A DNA stretch of 64,000 nucleotides from Hirschia sp964352025 (GCA_964352025.1 CAYGPZ010000005.1:62001-126000); one strand, 5' to 3'. Positions 8,972 through 18,226 are shown, counted from the first letter of the stretch. A program made the numbers and translations. The notes: a model not told the origin generated them from the sequence alone.

Positions 8972-9953
8972 ACATCTACTTAATCCCCTACTCATCGTCG
9001 CATCAGTCATAAGCTTGATCATCGCATGTTTGCTCGGTTCAACACCTTTGGGATTGGACCGCGTACTGGCTGCCCTGCTTGGACAAGGCACCGCCGGCGA
9101 CACACTGGTGATCTGGCAAATACGCCTGCCTAGAGCAATAGCCGCGTATATCGTTGGAATGGCGTTAGGTATTAGCGGTGCAGCGCTTCAGGGGCTATTG
9201 CGCAACCCGCTTGCAGAACCGGGCGTGTTAGGTGTTTCAGCCTCAGCATCGCTCGCCGCAACATTCACAATCTATTACGGACTTTCCGTTTTCAGCCCTC
9301 TTGCGCTTCCAATCTCGGCTATTTTGGGCGCACTTGCCGCAACGAGCATTCTTGCTATCGCAGCCACACGCTCAACTTCTGTCGTGACGCTCATTTTGAT
9401 CGGAGTGGGTATTTCAAGCTTCTCAGCCGCCGCTATGAGCTTCCTAATGAATATGGCTCCAAACCCATTTTCTATAGCCGACATGATCAACTGGATGCTT
9501 GGGTCTGTTGCCAATCGGAGTATGGATGATTTGGTTTTATCAATGCCGTTCATGATCGTTGGTATGTGGATGCTCTTCGTAAAACGTCGCGGACTTTCGG
9601 CTTTAACACTGGGTGATGAAGCGGCAAGTGGCCTTGGCCTAAACTTAAAACATCAACGCATATTCATCGTGCTTGGCGCAGGAATAGCGACTGGTGCAGC
9701 TGTGTCCATTGCAGGTGCCATCGGCTTTGTCGGCATAGTCGCCCCGCACATCGTTCGCCCACTCGTCAATCATGATCCAGCGCGGTCTCTCATCCCTTCT
9801 GCATTGCTTGCCGGATTATTTTTGACAATTGCCGATATAATTATTCGCATTCTTCCAACGCAAAACGAATTGAAGTTAGGCGTTGTTGCAGCCCTCATTG
9901 GAGCCCCAGCTTTCGTCTGGATCGCGATGCAAAGGCGTACAGAAAATGGCTAA
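8961..9953 (+). CDS. btuC: Cobalamin ABC transporter permease (FecCD family)
   Basis: The 330-residue inner-membrane permease matches E. coli BtuC (326). FecCD-family landmarks include GLLRNPLAEPGVLGVSASAS near residues 77-96, INWMLGSVANRS, and GFVGIVAPHIVRPLVNHDP, which is the loop that contacts the ATPase. Many hydrophobic helices are visible. It overlaps btuF at its start and btuD by eight bases at its end, consistent with a coupled operon. Confidence 0.94.
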   Translation: MPNKHLLNPLLIVASVISLIIACLLGSTPLGLDRVLAALLGQGTAGDTLVIWQIRLPRAIAAYIVGMALGISGAALQGLLRNPLAEPGVLGVSASASLAATFTIYYGLSVFSPLALPISAILGALAATSILAIAATRSTSVVTLILIGVGISSFSAAAMSFLMNMAPNPFSIADMINWMLGSVANRSMDDLVLSMPFMIVGMWMLFVKRRGLSALTLGDEAASGLGLNLKHQRIFIVLGAGIATGAAVSIAGAIGFVGIVAPHIVRPLVNHDPARSLIPSALLAGLFLTIADIIIRILPTQNELKLGVVAALIGAPAFVWIAMQRRTENG

Positions 9954-10707
9954 GCTAGAAATTTCCAATTTAAGTGTTCATGCGGATAACACTCAACTTG
10001 TTCAAAATGCTTCATTCACTCTGGAGCGTGGCGAACTGGTTGCACTTCTGGGTCCTAATGGTGCAGGGAAAACCAGCCTACTTAGAGCGAGCCTCGGCCT
10101 AACGAAAATATGTGACGGTATATCTTCAATTGATGGTCACGACATATCTCGAATGCAGCCCATTGAGCGCGCCAAACGCATCGCCTACTTGCCCCAAACA
10201 ACACCCCTTGCTTGGCCAAATGTGGTCAAAGATGTCATCGCCTTGGGACGATTTTCACATGGTGCCAATCTCAGTAAGCTGCAAGGTAGCGACGCTGAAG
10301 CGGTTACATCAGCCATTGTCCAGAGCGATATAGAACACCTCGCTGATCGCAAAATGGATACGTTGTCGGGCGGTGAACTAGCCCGCGTCCATTGCGCTCG
10401 CGTATTTGCGTCGCAAACGCCTTTATTGATCGCAGATGAACCTGTTGCTGCACTCGATCCTCGTCATCAATTTCGCGTTATGGACCTTCTGAAAAATTAT
10501 GTCGACGCCGGCAATGGCGCTCTAATAGTTCTTCACGATATCTCCCTTGCAGCAAAGTATGCGACTCGCCTTATTTGGATGCAGGATGGAAAAATAATAG
10601 CTGACGGCCCTCCTTCTGAAACTCTAACTGAAAAACGTCTTCTGGATGTGTATGGCGTACGCGCCAATATAAATGGACTCAACGTTCAGATTGAAGGTGC
10701 TGTGTGA
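9946..10707 (+). CDS. btuD: Cobalamin ABC transporter ATP-binding protein
   Basis: The 253-residue ATPase has Walker A GPNGAGKT near residue 37, the ABC signature LSGGELARV, Walker B LLIADEPVAALDP and the switch histidine in VLHDISLA. It energises BtuC. ATG 9946 overlaps btuC by eight bases and gives a standard N-terminus MAKLEISNLSV; a longer in-frame extension starting at 9883 would sit wholly inside btuC and is not credible. Its stop overlaps the GTG start of cobQ. Confidence 0.94.
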   Translation: MAKLEISNLSVHADNTQLVQNASFTLERGELVALLGPNGAGKTSLLRASLGLTKICDGISSIDGHDISRMQPIERAKRIAYLPQTTPLAWPNVVKDVIALGRFSHGANLSKLQGSDAEAVTSAIVQSDIEHLADRKMDTLSGGELARVHCARVFASQTPLLIADEPVAALDPRHQFRVMDLLKNYVDAGNGALIVLHDISLAAKYATRLIWMQDGKIIADGPPSETLTEKRLLDVYGVRANINGLNVQIEGAV

Positions 10708-12191
10708 CAGCTCGCGCAATAATGCTGCAAGGTACTGGCTCAGACGTAGGCAAATCCAGCATTGTGGCTGGGCTATGTCGGCTTGCAAAACAGCGCGGAT
10801 TATCTGTTGCTCCATTTAAACCGCAAAACATGTCTAACAATGCCGCCGCCTGCCCATCCGGTGGTGAAATTGGACGTGCACAAGCTCTCCAAGCGCAAGC
10901 AGCCGGGCTAGAATTGCACACTGATTTCAATCCCGTTCTTCTCAAACCTCAGTCGGATTGCACAGCTCAAGTTGTCGTTCACGGCCACCCAATAAATACG
11001 CAAGAAGCTGCGGAATATATGAATTCCCGCGACACCCTAATGGGAGCCGTGATGGAAAGTTTCGAGCGTTTAACAACAAAACACGATCTTATAATTGTCG
11101 AAGGCGCAGGAAGCCCTGCAGAAATCAATTTGCGAGACCGCGACATCGCAAATATGGGATTCGCGCGCAAAGCAGGTGTACCCGTTAGCTTGATCGGAGA
11201 TATTGATAAAGGCGGTGTCATCGCAAGCCTTGTCGGTACTAAAGAAGTCATTTCATCTCAAGACGCAAACATGATTACCAGCTTCATCGTCAACAAATTC
11301 AGAGGTAACATCTCGTTGTTTGACGATGGTATTTCCGCGATAGAGAAAATGACGGATTGGCCCTGTTACGGTGTGGTGCCATGGTTGCCTTCTTTGTCCA
11401 AACTTCCTGCAGAAGATGCCGTGTCAATCGCGCCCTCCAATCGATCCGGAAATAAATCGCTTCGCATTGCAGCTCCAATGCTTTCGCGTATGGCCAATTT
11501 TGATGATGCAGACCCTCTGCGAATGGACCCGAATGTTGATTTCCAGTGGGTAACACCTGGCAAAAGCATTCCACGCGATGTTGACGTCATTATGCTCTTT
11601 GGAACCAAATCAACCCTAGCTGAATTAGACTTCATCAAAGAGCAAGGATGGGATATAGATATACTCGCTCATTCACGCGCTGGTGGACATATTTTTGGCG
11701 TTTGTGGTGGCTATCAAATGCTCGGACAATCCATATCAGATGATGCTGGTTTTGATGGCCTCAAGGGCAAAAAAGACGGCCTAGGACTTCTCAATATTGA
11801 AACGCAAATGTTGAAAGACAAAACAGTCAAACCGGTTTCAGCGATATGTCGATTTAGCAAAACAAATGTAGAAGGATATGAAATCCATTCGGGGCACACG
11901 ACCGGATATGATTGCGCGCGTTCTCTTCTCACTATTGAAGGAAAATCTGACGGCGCGGTTAGTTCAAATGGTAAAATATCCGGCAGTTATGTTCATGGAC
12001 TATTTGCATCTGACGCATTCAGAAAACACTGGATCGAACGCTGCGGGCAAATCGTCAACTCGCAATTCAATTACAATCAAACAGTTGAAGAAACTTTAGA
12101 TCAACTGGCTGTAGACCTCGACGCTACACTCAACGTTGATGCGATCTTTAACAGCGCTAAGCCTGTGGTGGGCTGGTTGCCTGAAAAATGA
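10704..12191 (+). CDS. cobQ: Cobyric acid synthase (glutamine-hydrolysing)
   Basis: CobQ/CbiP amidates adenosylcobyrinic acid a,c-diamide at four side chains. The 495-residue protein has an N-terminal dethiobiotin-synthetase-like P-loop domain (GTGSDVGKSSIVAGL at about 10-24) and a C-terminal class-I glutamine amidotransferase domain. The nucleophile cysteine is in FGVCGGYQMLG, and the catalytic histidine is in SYVHGLFAS. The start is GTG 10704, overlapping the btuD stop by four bases. Its presence in an uptake operon suggests the cell can start from cobyrinate diamide or that ring synthesis genes lie elsewhere. Confidence 0.94.
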   Translation: MTARAIMLQGTGSDVGKSSIVAGLCRLAKQRGLSVAPFKPQNMSNNAAACPSGGEIGRAQALQAQAAGLELHTDFNPVLLKPQSDCTAQVVVHGHPINTQEAAEYMNSRDTLMGAVMESFERLTTKHDLIIVEGAGSPAEINLRDRDIANMGFARKAGVPVSLIGDIDKGGVIASLVGTKEVISSQDANMITSFIVNKFRGNISLFDDGISAIEKMTDWPCYGVVPWLPSLSKLPAEDAVSIAPSNRSGNKSLRIAAPMLSRMANFDDADPLRMDPNVDFQWVTPGKSIPRDVDVIMLFGTKSTLAELDFIKEQGWDIDILAHSRAGGHIFGVCGGYQMLGQSISDDAGFDGLKGKKDGLGLLNIETQMLKDKTVKPVSAICRFSKTNVEGYEIHSGHTTGYDCARSLLTIEGKSDGAVSSNGKISGSYVHGLFASDAFRKHWIERCGQIVNSQFNYNQTVEETLDQLAVDLDATLNVDAIFNSAKPVVGWLPEK

Positions 12192-13141
12192 TAGGTACGC
12201 TTGGTATCCTTCTCACAGCTTGGATCCTTGAAATCGTCTTTAGTTGGCCAGATTGGTTGTACAAGAAAATTAGACATCCAGTTGTCTGGTTAGGCGCGCT
12301 CATCAATCTGTTAGATCAAATTGGTAACCGATCTTCTTTGCCCCATTGCCTACGCTACATTTTAGGTATGGTTAGCAGTTTATCTATCGTAGTCGTCACA
12401 ACCGGATTTGCTTGGATAATATCCAATGTGCTTCCCGAAACACCTGTAAAATGGCTTTTTGAAACTATCTTAATCTCCAGTCTCATCGCAAGTCGAAGCC
12501 TATACACCCATGTGCAGAATGTTCTTTTCCCCTTGCAAGACAATGACATCCTCTCTGCAAGAACCGCAGCAAGCCAAATAGTTGGACGGGACACGTCAAA
12601 ATTTGATGCTTCTGATATCTCACGCGCTAGTCTGGAAAGTCTTGCTGAAAATGCATCTGATGGCGTCATAGCACCCATATTTTGGTGCGCGTTCTTCGGC
12701 TTGCCCGGCATAGTAGCCTACAAAACAATCAACACTCTCGATTCGATGATCGGGCACAAGAATGAACGGTATTTGGCATTTGGAGGTTTTGCCGCAAGGA
12801 TGGATGATATCGCTAATTTTATTCCCGCACGAATAACGGGCAGCCTTTTCGCGATAGTAAGCCTTAACTATCGAGCATTTTTAACAATGCTAAAAGACGC
12901 AAGTTTCCATCGCTCACCCAATGCAGGCTGGCCAGAATCCGCAATGGCTGCTGGACTAGGTGTAAATTTATCAGGTCCACGTATTTATAACGGTGTGCAA
13001 ACGAGCGATAAACGTCTCAATGCAGAAGGTAGAGATCCAGAACCAAAAGATATCAAACACGGATTGGTACTCTATAGGAACGCGATGATATTAATGGCAT
13101 CTCTTTTAGCAATTACCTATTTATGGATGGCGTTGCGATGA
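12188..13141 (+). CDS. cbiB: Adenosylcobinamide-phosphate synthase
   Basis: CbiB (CobD in Pseudomonas naming) attaches aminopropanol phosphate to adenosylcobyric acid at the inner membrane. The 317-residue polytopic protein shows the family segments WPDWLYKKIRHPVVWLG near the N-terminus, SLESLAENASDGVIAPIFWC near residues 153-172 and NTLDSMIGHKNERYLAFG. It overlaps cobQ by four bases (ATGA) and the next gene by four bases (ATGA). Confidence 0.94.
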   Translation: MIGTLGILLTAWILEIVFSWPDWLYKKIRHPVVWLGALINLLDQIGNRSSLPHCLRYILGMVSSLSIVVVTTGFAWIISNVLPETPVKWLFETILISSLIASRSLYTHVQNVLFPLQDNDILSARTAASQIVGRDTSKFDASDISRASLESLAENASDGVIAPIFWCAFFGLPGIVAYKTINTLDSMIGHKNERYLAFGGFAARMDDIANFIPARITGSLFAIVSLNYRAFLTMLKDASFHRSPNAGWPESAMAAGLGVNLSGPRIYNGVQTSDKRLNAEGRDPEPKDIKHGLVLYRNAMILMASLLAITYLWMALR

Positions 13142-14136
13142 AAGATGATCTCCTTCACGGCGGGGCTTTGGATGTCATCGCTGAACAATACCCAAATGCA
13201 CCTGCCCCTTGGATTGATCTATCGACAGGTATCAATCCATGGCCATGGCCAGTTCAGGCATGCGAGCAAGTCAGCCTAAATCAATTGCCGACAAAATCGG
13301 CCTACCAAGACTGTGCCAAAGCAATGTCGCAATACTTGAATACTCGCGTAGAAAATATATTGCTTTCTCCTGGGAGTGAATTGCTAATTAGATTACTGCC
13401 TACCATCATCTCTCCGCGTCATGTCGTCATTCATAGCCCAACCTATGGCGACCATTATCAAGCATGGAAAGCCGCAGAAAGTCATGTGCTAGAAACACGC
13501 AATCCGCTTGCTCATGCTGCTGAAGCGGACTGTGTAGTCATCTGTAACCCCAACAACCCAGACGGCCATATTTATAGCCGCAAAGAGCTGACAGATGCGT
13601 TGGAAGTTCTCTCATCTAGCAATGGCAATCTTATTGTTGATGAGGCTTATGCTGATTTAGATCCAAACCTCAGTCTAGCAGATCTAGCAGGTCAAAAAGG
13701 CCTAATTATCCTTCGCTCAACAGGTAAGTTTTTTGGCCTAGCTGGACTACGTCTTGGCGCATTGCTGGCACATGAGACAATCCTCAATACAATGCGTGAA
13801 CGCCTCGGGGTATGGAGTATTTCTTCTCAAGCACTTCACATTGGAACCGCCGCTTATCAAGACTTTGATTGGCAAATACAAACGCGGTCAAAACTAAAAT
13901 CAGCAGCACAGCGCCTAGATGATTTACTTGAAAACAGTGCGGTCAATCTTGTTGGAGGTACATCGCTATTTCGTTTTCTAGAAACCGAAAATGCTCACCA
14001 AGCCTGGGACATTCTCGCCTCTCAAGGTATTTATACGCGCAGGTTTAGTTGGTCTTCCAAACACCTACGGATAGGCCTCCCTCAAAATGAAGACGCCTCA
14101 AACAGATTGGCTCAAGCTCTTAGCCTTTTAAAGTAA
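13138..14136 (+). CDS. cobD: L-threonine-O-3-phosphate decarboxylase (PLP enzyme)
   Basis: This 332-residue class-I aminotransferase-fold enzyme makes (R)-1-amino-2-propanol phosphate for CbiB. IDLSTGINPWPWP near residues 27-39 is characteristic of the CobD/CobC decarboxylase branch. NPNNPDGH and the PLP lysine in RSTGKFFGLAGLRLG complete the active site. ATG 13138 overlaps the cbiB stop as ATGA and gives MKDDLLHGGALD; an earlier in-frame ATG at 13123 is possible but less likely. Its 3' end overlaps the convergent cobU gene by 17 bases. The symbol follows Salmonella usage. Confidence 0.9.
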   Translation: MKDDLLHGGALDVIAEQYPNAPAPWIDLSTGINPWPWPVQACEQVSLNQLPTKSAYQDCAKAMSQYLNTRVENILLSPGSELLIRLLPTIISPRHVVIHSPTYGDHYQAWKAAESHVLETRNPLAHAAEADCVVICNPNNPDGHIYSRKELTDALEVLSSSNGNLIVDEAYADLDPNLSLADLAGQKGLIILRSTGKFFGLAGLRLGALLAHETILNTMRERLGVWSISSQALHIGTAAYQDFDWQIQTRSKLKSAAQRLDDLLENSAVNLVGGTSLFRFLETENAHQAWDILASQGIYTRRFSWSSKHLRIGLPQNEDASNRLAQALSLLK

Positions 14137-14632
14137 GCGGCAGCCCAGCGGCTATGAATTCGACCTTATCTGCCAATGCCGCGATCTTCTGATTCAATCG
14201 GCCCTGAGCGTCACGAAATTCACGCCCCAGTGGATTATTAGGAACCAAGCCCATTCCAACTTCATTTGAGACGAATATGATCGACGCATTCGTATGAGCT
14301 AGTGTTGCAATAAGCTTTTCCGTATCTGCTTCAATATCGCGCCTATCCAACATAATGTTAGAGAGCCACAACGTCAGGCAATCAACGAGGATGACTGAAT
14401 GCCCGCCCTCAACACATTTGGATAATGCTTGAGAAAGCTCCAATGGTTCCTCACATGTTGTCCAAGACGAATCCCGATCTAATTGATGCCGCGAAATTCG
14501 ATCAGTCATTTCATCATCAAAGGCTTGTGCAGTCGCGATATAGCAACGCTCGGCAGAAATTTGTTCGGCGAGGTCCTGCGCTCGGGTAGTTTTACCAGAA
14601 CGCGCTCCCCCCAATATTAGCGTCACATTCAT
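14120..14632 (-). CDS. cobU: Adenosylcobinamide kinase / adenosylcobinamide-phosphate guanylyltransferase
   Basis: The 170-residue bifunctional enzyme (CobU/CobP) phosphorylates adenosylcobinamide and attaches GMP, producing the substrate of CobS. Walker A GGARSGKTTRAQ is at residues 7-18, the VDCLTLWLSNIM motif near 78, and VSNEVGMGLVPNN near 115. ATG 14632 is preceded by AGGAAAG at a good distance and places the P-loop at the very N-terminus, as in the family. It is convergent with, and overlaps, the 3' end of cobD. Confidence 0.93.
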   Translation of the reverse strand: MNVTLILGGARSGKTTRAQDLAEQISAERCYIATAQAFDDEMTDRISRHQLDRDSSWTTCEEPLELSQALSKCVEGGHSVILVDCLTLWLSNIMLDRRDIEADTEKLIATLAHTNASIIFVSNEVGMGLVPNNPLGREFRDAQGRLNQKIAALADKVEFIAAGLPLTLKG

Positions 14633-15008
14633 ACGTGCTTTCCTGTTTAACCAATGAAGACGATATACAACGTTGCTCAAACAACAGAAACATCTCTGTC
14701 AGGAAAAGACGTCTTTTCTTGCTGCTAAATTGCAATGACGCATTGATTGAACGAAAGCAAACTGGGGCACAAGAGAAACACTCTTGCTTTAGCAACTAAA
14801 TACCATTTTAATTTTATCCAACATTGTCTTGTGGAGGAAACAATGGACCTCTGTGTTACATTTAGAGAATAGAGTTGCAGCCTTTTAATCTGAGGATACT
14901 TACTGCAAATCACAGGCGGTAAATTTAAAGAGGAATGGTGAATTCAATACCAAGTATATTTCGTTCAAAACTACGGTGAGCAAAAAAAGATTCAAAGGCG
15001 AAAGCACA
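14633..15008. other. Intergenic region upstream of the GH117-like gene
   Basis: This 376-base AT-rich gap carries the divergent promoters of cobU and the GH117-like gene. A strong GGAGG (14833-14837) precedes a nine-codon reading frame at 14843-14872, which could be a leader peptide but is short enough to be chance. No longer gene is supported. Confidence 0.4.
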
Positions 15009-16289
15009 ATGATAACGAAATTTTTCCAGAAAAAAGAATTCAATATCACTTTAATTTCGGCAGCAATGGTCTTGGCTTCGTGCCAAGAAGTACCTGCCTC
15101 AGAGGCCCAACCGACGTCCGAGGCACCAGCGGCTAAGCAAGAAAGTGCTTCATATAAACGGTTTCGTGAAGGCAAAATCCGTTACGAAAAATACAATGAG
15201 TTCAACACAAAATTCGATTTCGTAAAGCTAGAAGGGTTCGAATTCGATCAAGGCGTTGAGCGCTATTATCCGTCCAGCATCATACAAGATGATGGGGTTT
15301 ACTATATGTGGTACTCAAAGCCACTTCCCAATACAGAAGTCGTCGGACCAAAGGATGCTACAGAGACAAAGCGCGCTTTTCATTGGGATCTAAGCGAAGT
15401 CTGGTATGCCACCTCAACCGATGGGTACACATGGGAAGAACAAGGTGTTGCGATTGAACGCGGTGCTGAGGGACGTCACGATCATCGAAGTGTATTTAAC
15501 CCAGAAATCCTTGTGGCGAATGATAAATACTATGTGATTTACCAAGCGGCCAGCAGCAAAGATGATGCTCGGTGGTCAAAACATTCTCCAAGGTCCGGAG
15601 ACTTTGCGCCCAACACAATTGGTATGTCGGTATCAGATTCGCCAAATGGTCCTTGGACCGCTTTAGATGAACCAATTCTGAGCCCAGGCGCTGAGGGTGC
15701 ATGGGATGGAGAAGTCGTGCATGAGCCGACATTTATCGTAAAAGACGGGAAGTATTATCTGTACTATAAAAGCCAGAGCAGATTGCCGTGGACCGCAAAT
15801 ATCTCACCCGGAGAATTTAACAAGGAACACGCCGATGTCGTCATCGCCATGGGTGTCGCTATCGCCGATAATCCTGAAGGTCCTTATGTCAGATCGGAGC
15901 TAAATCCAGTATTGATGGGTGGACATGGGACTACGGTTTGGCCGCACGGCAGCGATGTGTGCGCAATGTTCCCTGAAGGGCCAGAAAGAAATAGCATTTT
16001 GTGCGCGGAAGACGGGATCAATTTCTATCCTGTCTCTCAAGGCTTAACAGATCTACCTTGGGGTGGTGCCGCTTTTCGTGAAGGCAAGTTTGCTGATATC
16101 AATGAGCAACCTGGCGAAGGTTTGTCTTGGGGCGTAAGCCACTTGCTCGATCCGTACTACCATTTCGTGAGATTTGAATCCGATATGTCTGTCGAAAGAC
16201 GAGAAAAAGTCAGCAATCAACATCAACTTATTCAAGACTATCGAGATAGTGATGGATACAATTATGACCCTAGCTTAGATATCAAGTAA
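15009..16289 (+). CDS. Exported glycoside hydrolase, GH117-like (anhydro-galactosidase family)
   Basis: The 426-residue lipoprotein has an n-region, a hydrophobic core and an LASC lipobox near residue 25. The rest looks like a five-bladed beta-propeller. YYPSSIIQDDGVYYMWYSKP, the WDLSEVWYATSTDGYTWEEQ segment, FNPEILVANDKYYVIYQA and GEVVHEPTFIVKDGKYYLYY resemble GH117 alpha-1,3-(3,6-anhydro)-L-galactosidases, which act on the non-reducing end of agar-type oligosaccharides. Before the propeller, SASYKRFREG resembles the family's SxAxxR helix motif with Ser in place of Ala. I prefer ATG 15009 to the GTG at 14976, but both ribosome sites are weak. A GH43-like or new propeller family is the alternative. 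It heads an island with a sugar-acid transporter. Confidence 0.68.
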   Translation: MITKFFQKKEFNITLISAAMVLASCQEVPASEAQPTSEAPAAKQESASYKRFREGKIRYEKYNEFNTKFDFVKLEGFEFDQGVERYYPSSIIQDDGVYYMWYSKPLPNTEVVGPKDATETKRAFHWDLSEVWYATSTDGYTWEEQGVAIERGAEGRHDHRSVFNPEILVANDKYYVIYQAASSKDDARWSKHSPRSGDFAPNTIGMSVSDSPNGPWTALDEPILSPGAEGAWDGEVVHEPTFIVKDGKYYLYYKSQSRLPWTANISPGEFNKEHADVVIAMGVAIADNPEGPYVRSELNPVLMGGHGTTVWPHGSDVCAMFPEGPERNSILCAEDGINFYPVSQGLTDLPWGGAAFREGKFADINEQPGEGLSWGVSHLLDPYYHFVRFESDMSVERREKVSNQHQLIQDYRDSDGYNYDPSLDIK

Positions 16290-16348
16290 GCTAAGAGTAA
16301 TTGATTAAGACTGTCGATATTTCGGCTTTAAATATCAAAACGAAAACA

Positions 16349-16376
16349 GCTCGTCTGATAATTTTATCGGACGAGC
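16349..16376 (+). terminator. Hairpin downstream of the GH117-like gene
   Basis: GCTCGTCTGATAA pairs with TTATCGGACGAGC with one T-G wobble and a tight loop, 60 bases after the stop. There is no clear T-run behind it on this strand, so it may act as a transcript-stabilising or weak terminator structure. Confidence 0.5.
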
Positions 16377-16811
16377 AATATCAAAACCGATTTTCGCTTT
16401 CTTCCTTAGACGCAATTTTAAAAAGCAATTACAAATGGAATTCTTTAGCAAACCTGATAATTGACGCTAAAACCTTGCATCTATCAGTGCCGGAAATCAC
16501 TATGTTTCTGTATATATAAATTCGAATATTACGGACTTCTTCAAAATATCCGCCATAAAGCAGACAAATAAATTCTGATCATTTTGATAATTGTCCAGAA
16601 TTCTGCAATTACTCAAACTCCATTTAAAGCAGCCAAAAATCAACGCCTTAAACAAATAAGAACAACTTTTCCTCCATTATAAATCAAATTTATTTTTTAT
16701 CTTTCGGCACGTGCTTAGAGGCCCGCTCCTATTACTTGTTTTGGATAAGACAATTAGCTCTTTTATTTGGCTGATGCTTTCAAAAACATAGTTTTTCTAC
16801 TTAATCTAGCT

Positions 16812-16821
16812 TTGTATACAA
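16812..16821. promoter_or_regulatory. Palindromic operator candidate TTGTATACAA upstream of MFS gene
   Basis: A perfect ten-base palindrome lies 118 bases before the MFS start and overlaps a TACAAT -10-like hexamer. TTGTATACAA resembles GntR/FadR-subfamily operators such as those of hexuronate regulators. One-mismatch copies lie at 23500-23509 and 28301-28310 in the same island. Confidence 0.45.
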
Positions 16822-16862
16822 TTGACAGTATGGCACTTTTTGTGCTCAAGCTGGAGGAAAAA

Positions 16863-16922
16863 ATGGGAGGTTGCACATGCAACACAAACACACCCACTTC
16901 GCTTTTAAAACGGATTGGATAA
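16863..16922 (+). CDS. Possible 19-residue leader peptide upstream of the MFS transporter
   Basis: A strong GGAGG at 16853-16857 sits five bases before ATG 16863. The frame encodes 19 residues beginning MGGCTCNTNTPT and stops at TAA 16920-16922, seven bases before the ATG of the transporter, whose own ribosome site is weak. This arrangement suggests translational coupling or a regulatory leader. It may also simply be a fortuitous frame, and no homologue is recognised. Confidence 0.4.
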   Translation: MGGCTCNTNTPTSLLKRIG

Positions 16923-16929
16923 TTTAGTC

Positions 16930-18213
16930 ATGGTAGCAGATAAGAGACAACGCTATTTGCTGTTGGCATTACTATTTTTCACCGTCGTCGTTAATTATAT
17001 GGACCGGATTAATATCTCCGTCGCAGGTCCTGTTCTTAGCGAGGACCTAGGTTTTTCCAAGGAAGCAATGGGAATTATTTTCTCAGCTTGGGCTTGGACA
17101 TACACTGGTTTTCAGATTCCAGGTGGCCTCATTGCAGATAGATTTAAAGCACGTGTGCTTTACCCGATACTGCTCGTAGGTTGGTCCCTAGCGACTATTG
17201 TTCAAGGGTTTGTCAATTCATTCTCAGCACTTATCGGTTGTCGTGTACTCGTTGGTGCATTTGAAGCTCCATCTTACCCGATCAACAACAAAGTCGTGAC
17301 AGAGTGGTTCCCGCCTGAACAACGTGCTTCAGCCATTAGTGTCTATGTATCTGGCCAATTTGTAGGCCTCGCATTTCTAGCACCTATTCTGACAATCCTA
17401 CTCGTTGAAGTTGGTTGGCGGTACTTTATGGTCACAACCGGTGTTGTAGGCCTTTTGTGGGCTGTTGTATGGTTTGTTTTATATCCAAAAACAAAAGCTG
17501 ACGGCACACACGAAGATGCAAAACCAGCCAGTGAAAACGAGGATGAACCAACCACTCCAGTGCAAGCTAAAGCAAACTTGTCGGTTGCCTTTAGCCACAC
17601 AAAACTGTGGGGATTGTACATCGGCCAGTTCGCAATTGGGTCTGTATTTATCTTCTTCCTGACTTGGTTCCCGACTTATCTAACCGAGTATCGTGGTATC
17701 GAAATTGTAAAATCAGGCTTCATGCAGTCCGTGCCTTATCTCGGTGCTTTCTGTGGGGTTCTTATAGCCGGCTTCGCATCAGATGGCATGATCAGAAGAG
17801 GTGTTTCTGCAGAGATTGCTAGAAAAGCACCGGTAATGATTGGATTGATATTATCTACAGCGATTGTTGGTGCCAATTTCACAACGGACAATAATGTTGC
17901 CATTGCGTTTTTGACAGTATCATTCTTCGGTGTGGGCCTTGCATCTATTACTTGGGTGTTCGTATCCCTAATCGCTCCGGATGAATATGTCGGCCTAATC
18001 GGTGGTGTATTTAACTTCTTCGGTGGATCTTCAGCAATTATTACTCCGTTCCTGATCGGTGTATTGATTTCTGATGATAACTTTGCACCAGCCTTCTTCT
18101 ACATTGGTGCAGTGGCTGTAATGGGCTTTTTATCCTACCTACTGATTGTAGGAAAAGTTGAAAAAATACCATCTTCAAGCATGAAATCAGTTGATGCTGG
18201 AAACGCAGCATAA
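16930..18213 (+). CDS. MFS transporter, ACS (anion:cation symporter) family
   Basis: The 427-residue protein has about 12 membrane helices with a hydrophilic central loop (about residues 185-215). NYMDRINISVAGP near the N-terminus and the loop 2-3 motif GGLIADRFKARVL are typical of the ACS family, which takes up organic anions such as galactonate, glucarate and hexuronates by proton symport. This fits uptake of a sugar acid released in the island. I use ATG 16930; a TTG at 16915 is the only upstream alternative in frame. Substrate is inferred from family and neighbours only. Confidence 0.85.
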   Translation: MVADKRQRYLLLALLFFTVVVNYMDRINISVAGPVLSEDLGFSKEAMGIIFSAWAWTYTGFQIPGGLIADRFKARVLYPILLVGWSLATIVQGFVNSFSALIGCRVLVGAFEAPSYPINNKVVTEWFPPEQRASAISVYVSGQFVGLAFLAPILTILLVEVGWRYFMVTTGVVGLLWAVVWFVLYPKTKADGTHEDAKPASENEDEPTTPVQAKANLSVAFSHTKLWGLYIGQFAIGSVFIFFLTWFPTYLTEYRGIEIVKSGFMQSVPYLGAFCGVLIAGFASDGMIRRGVSAEIARKAPVMIGLILSTAIVGANFTTDNNVAIAFLTVSFFGVGLASITWVFVSLIAPDEYVGLIGGVFNFFGGSSAIITPFLIGVLISDDNFAPAFFYIGAVAVMGFLSYLLIVGKVEKIPSSSMKSVDAGNAA

Positions 18214-18226
18214 ACAACCTAATTAT

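Larger units (their letters stand above)
16290..16929. other. Long AT-rich intergenic region between GH117-like and MFS genes
   Basis: This 640-base gap is strongly AT-rich. It holds a hairpin after the GH117-like gene, a palindrome TTGTATACAA and a short leader reading frame before the MFS gene, each listed separately. A 72-codon frame at 16301-16519 spans the hairpin and has no convincing start, so I do not call it a gene. Confidence 0.5.

Noticed and set aside
14843..14872. Nine-codon frame with a GGAGG site upstream of the GH117-like gene
   Set aside because: Too short and 136 bases from the gene; could be chance, so mentioned only in the intergenic note.
16301..16519. 72-codon frame after the GH117-like gene
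   Set aside because: It starts with TTG without a ribosome site and spans a strong hairpin; composition follows the AT-rich background.
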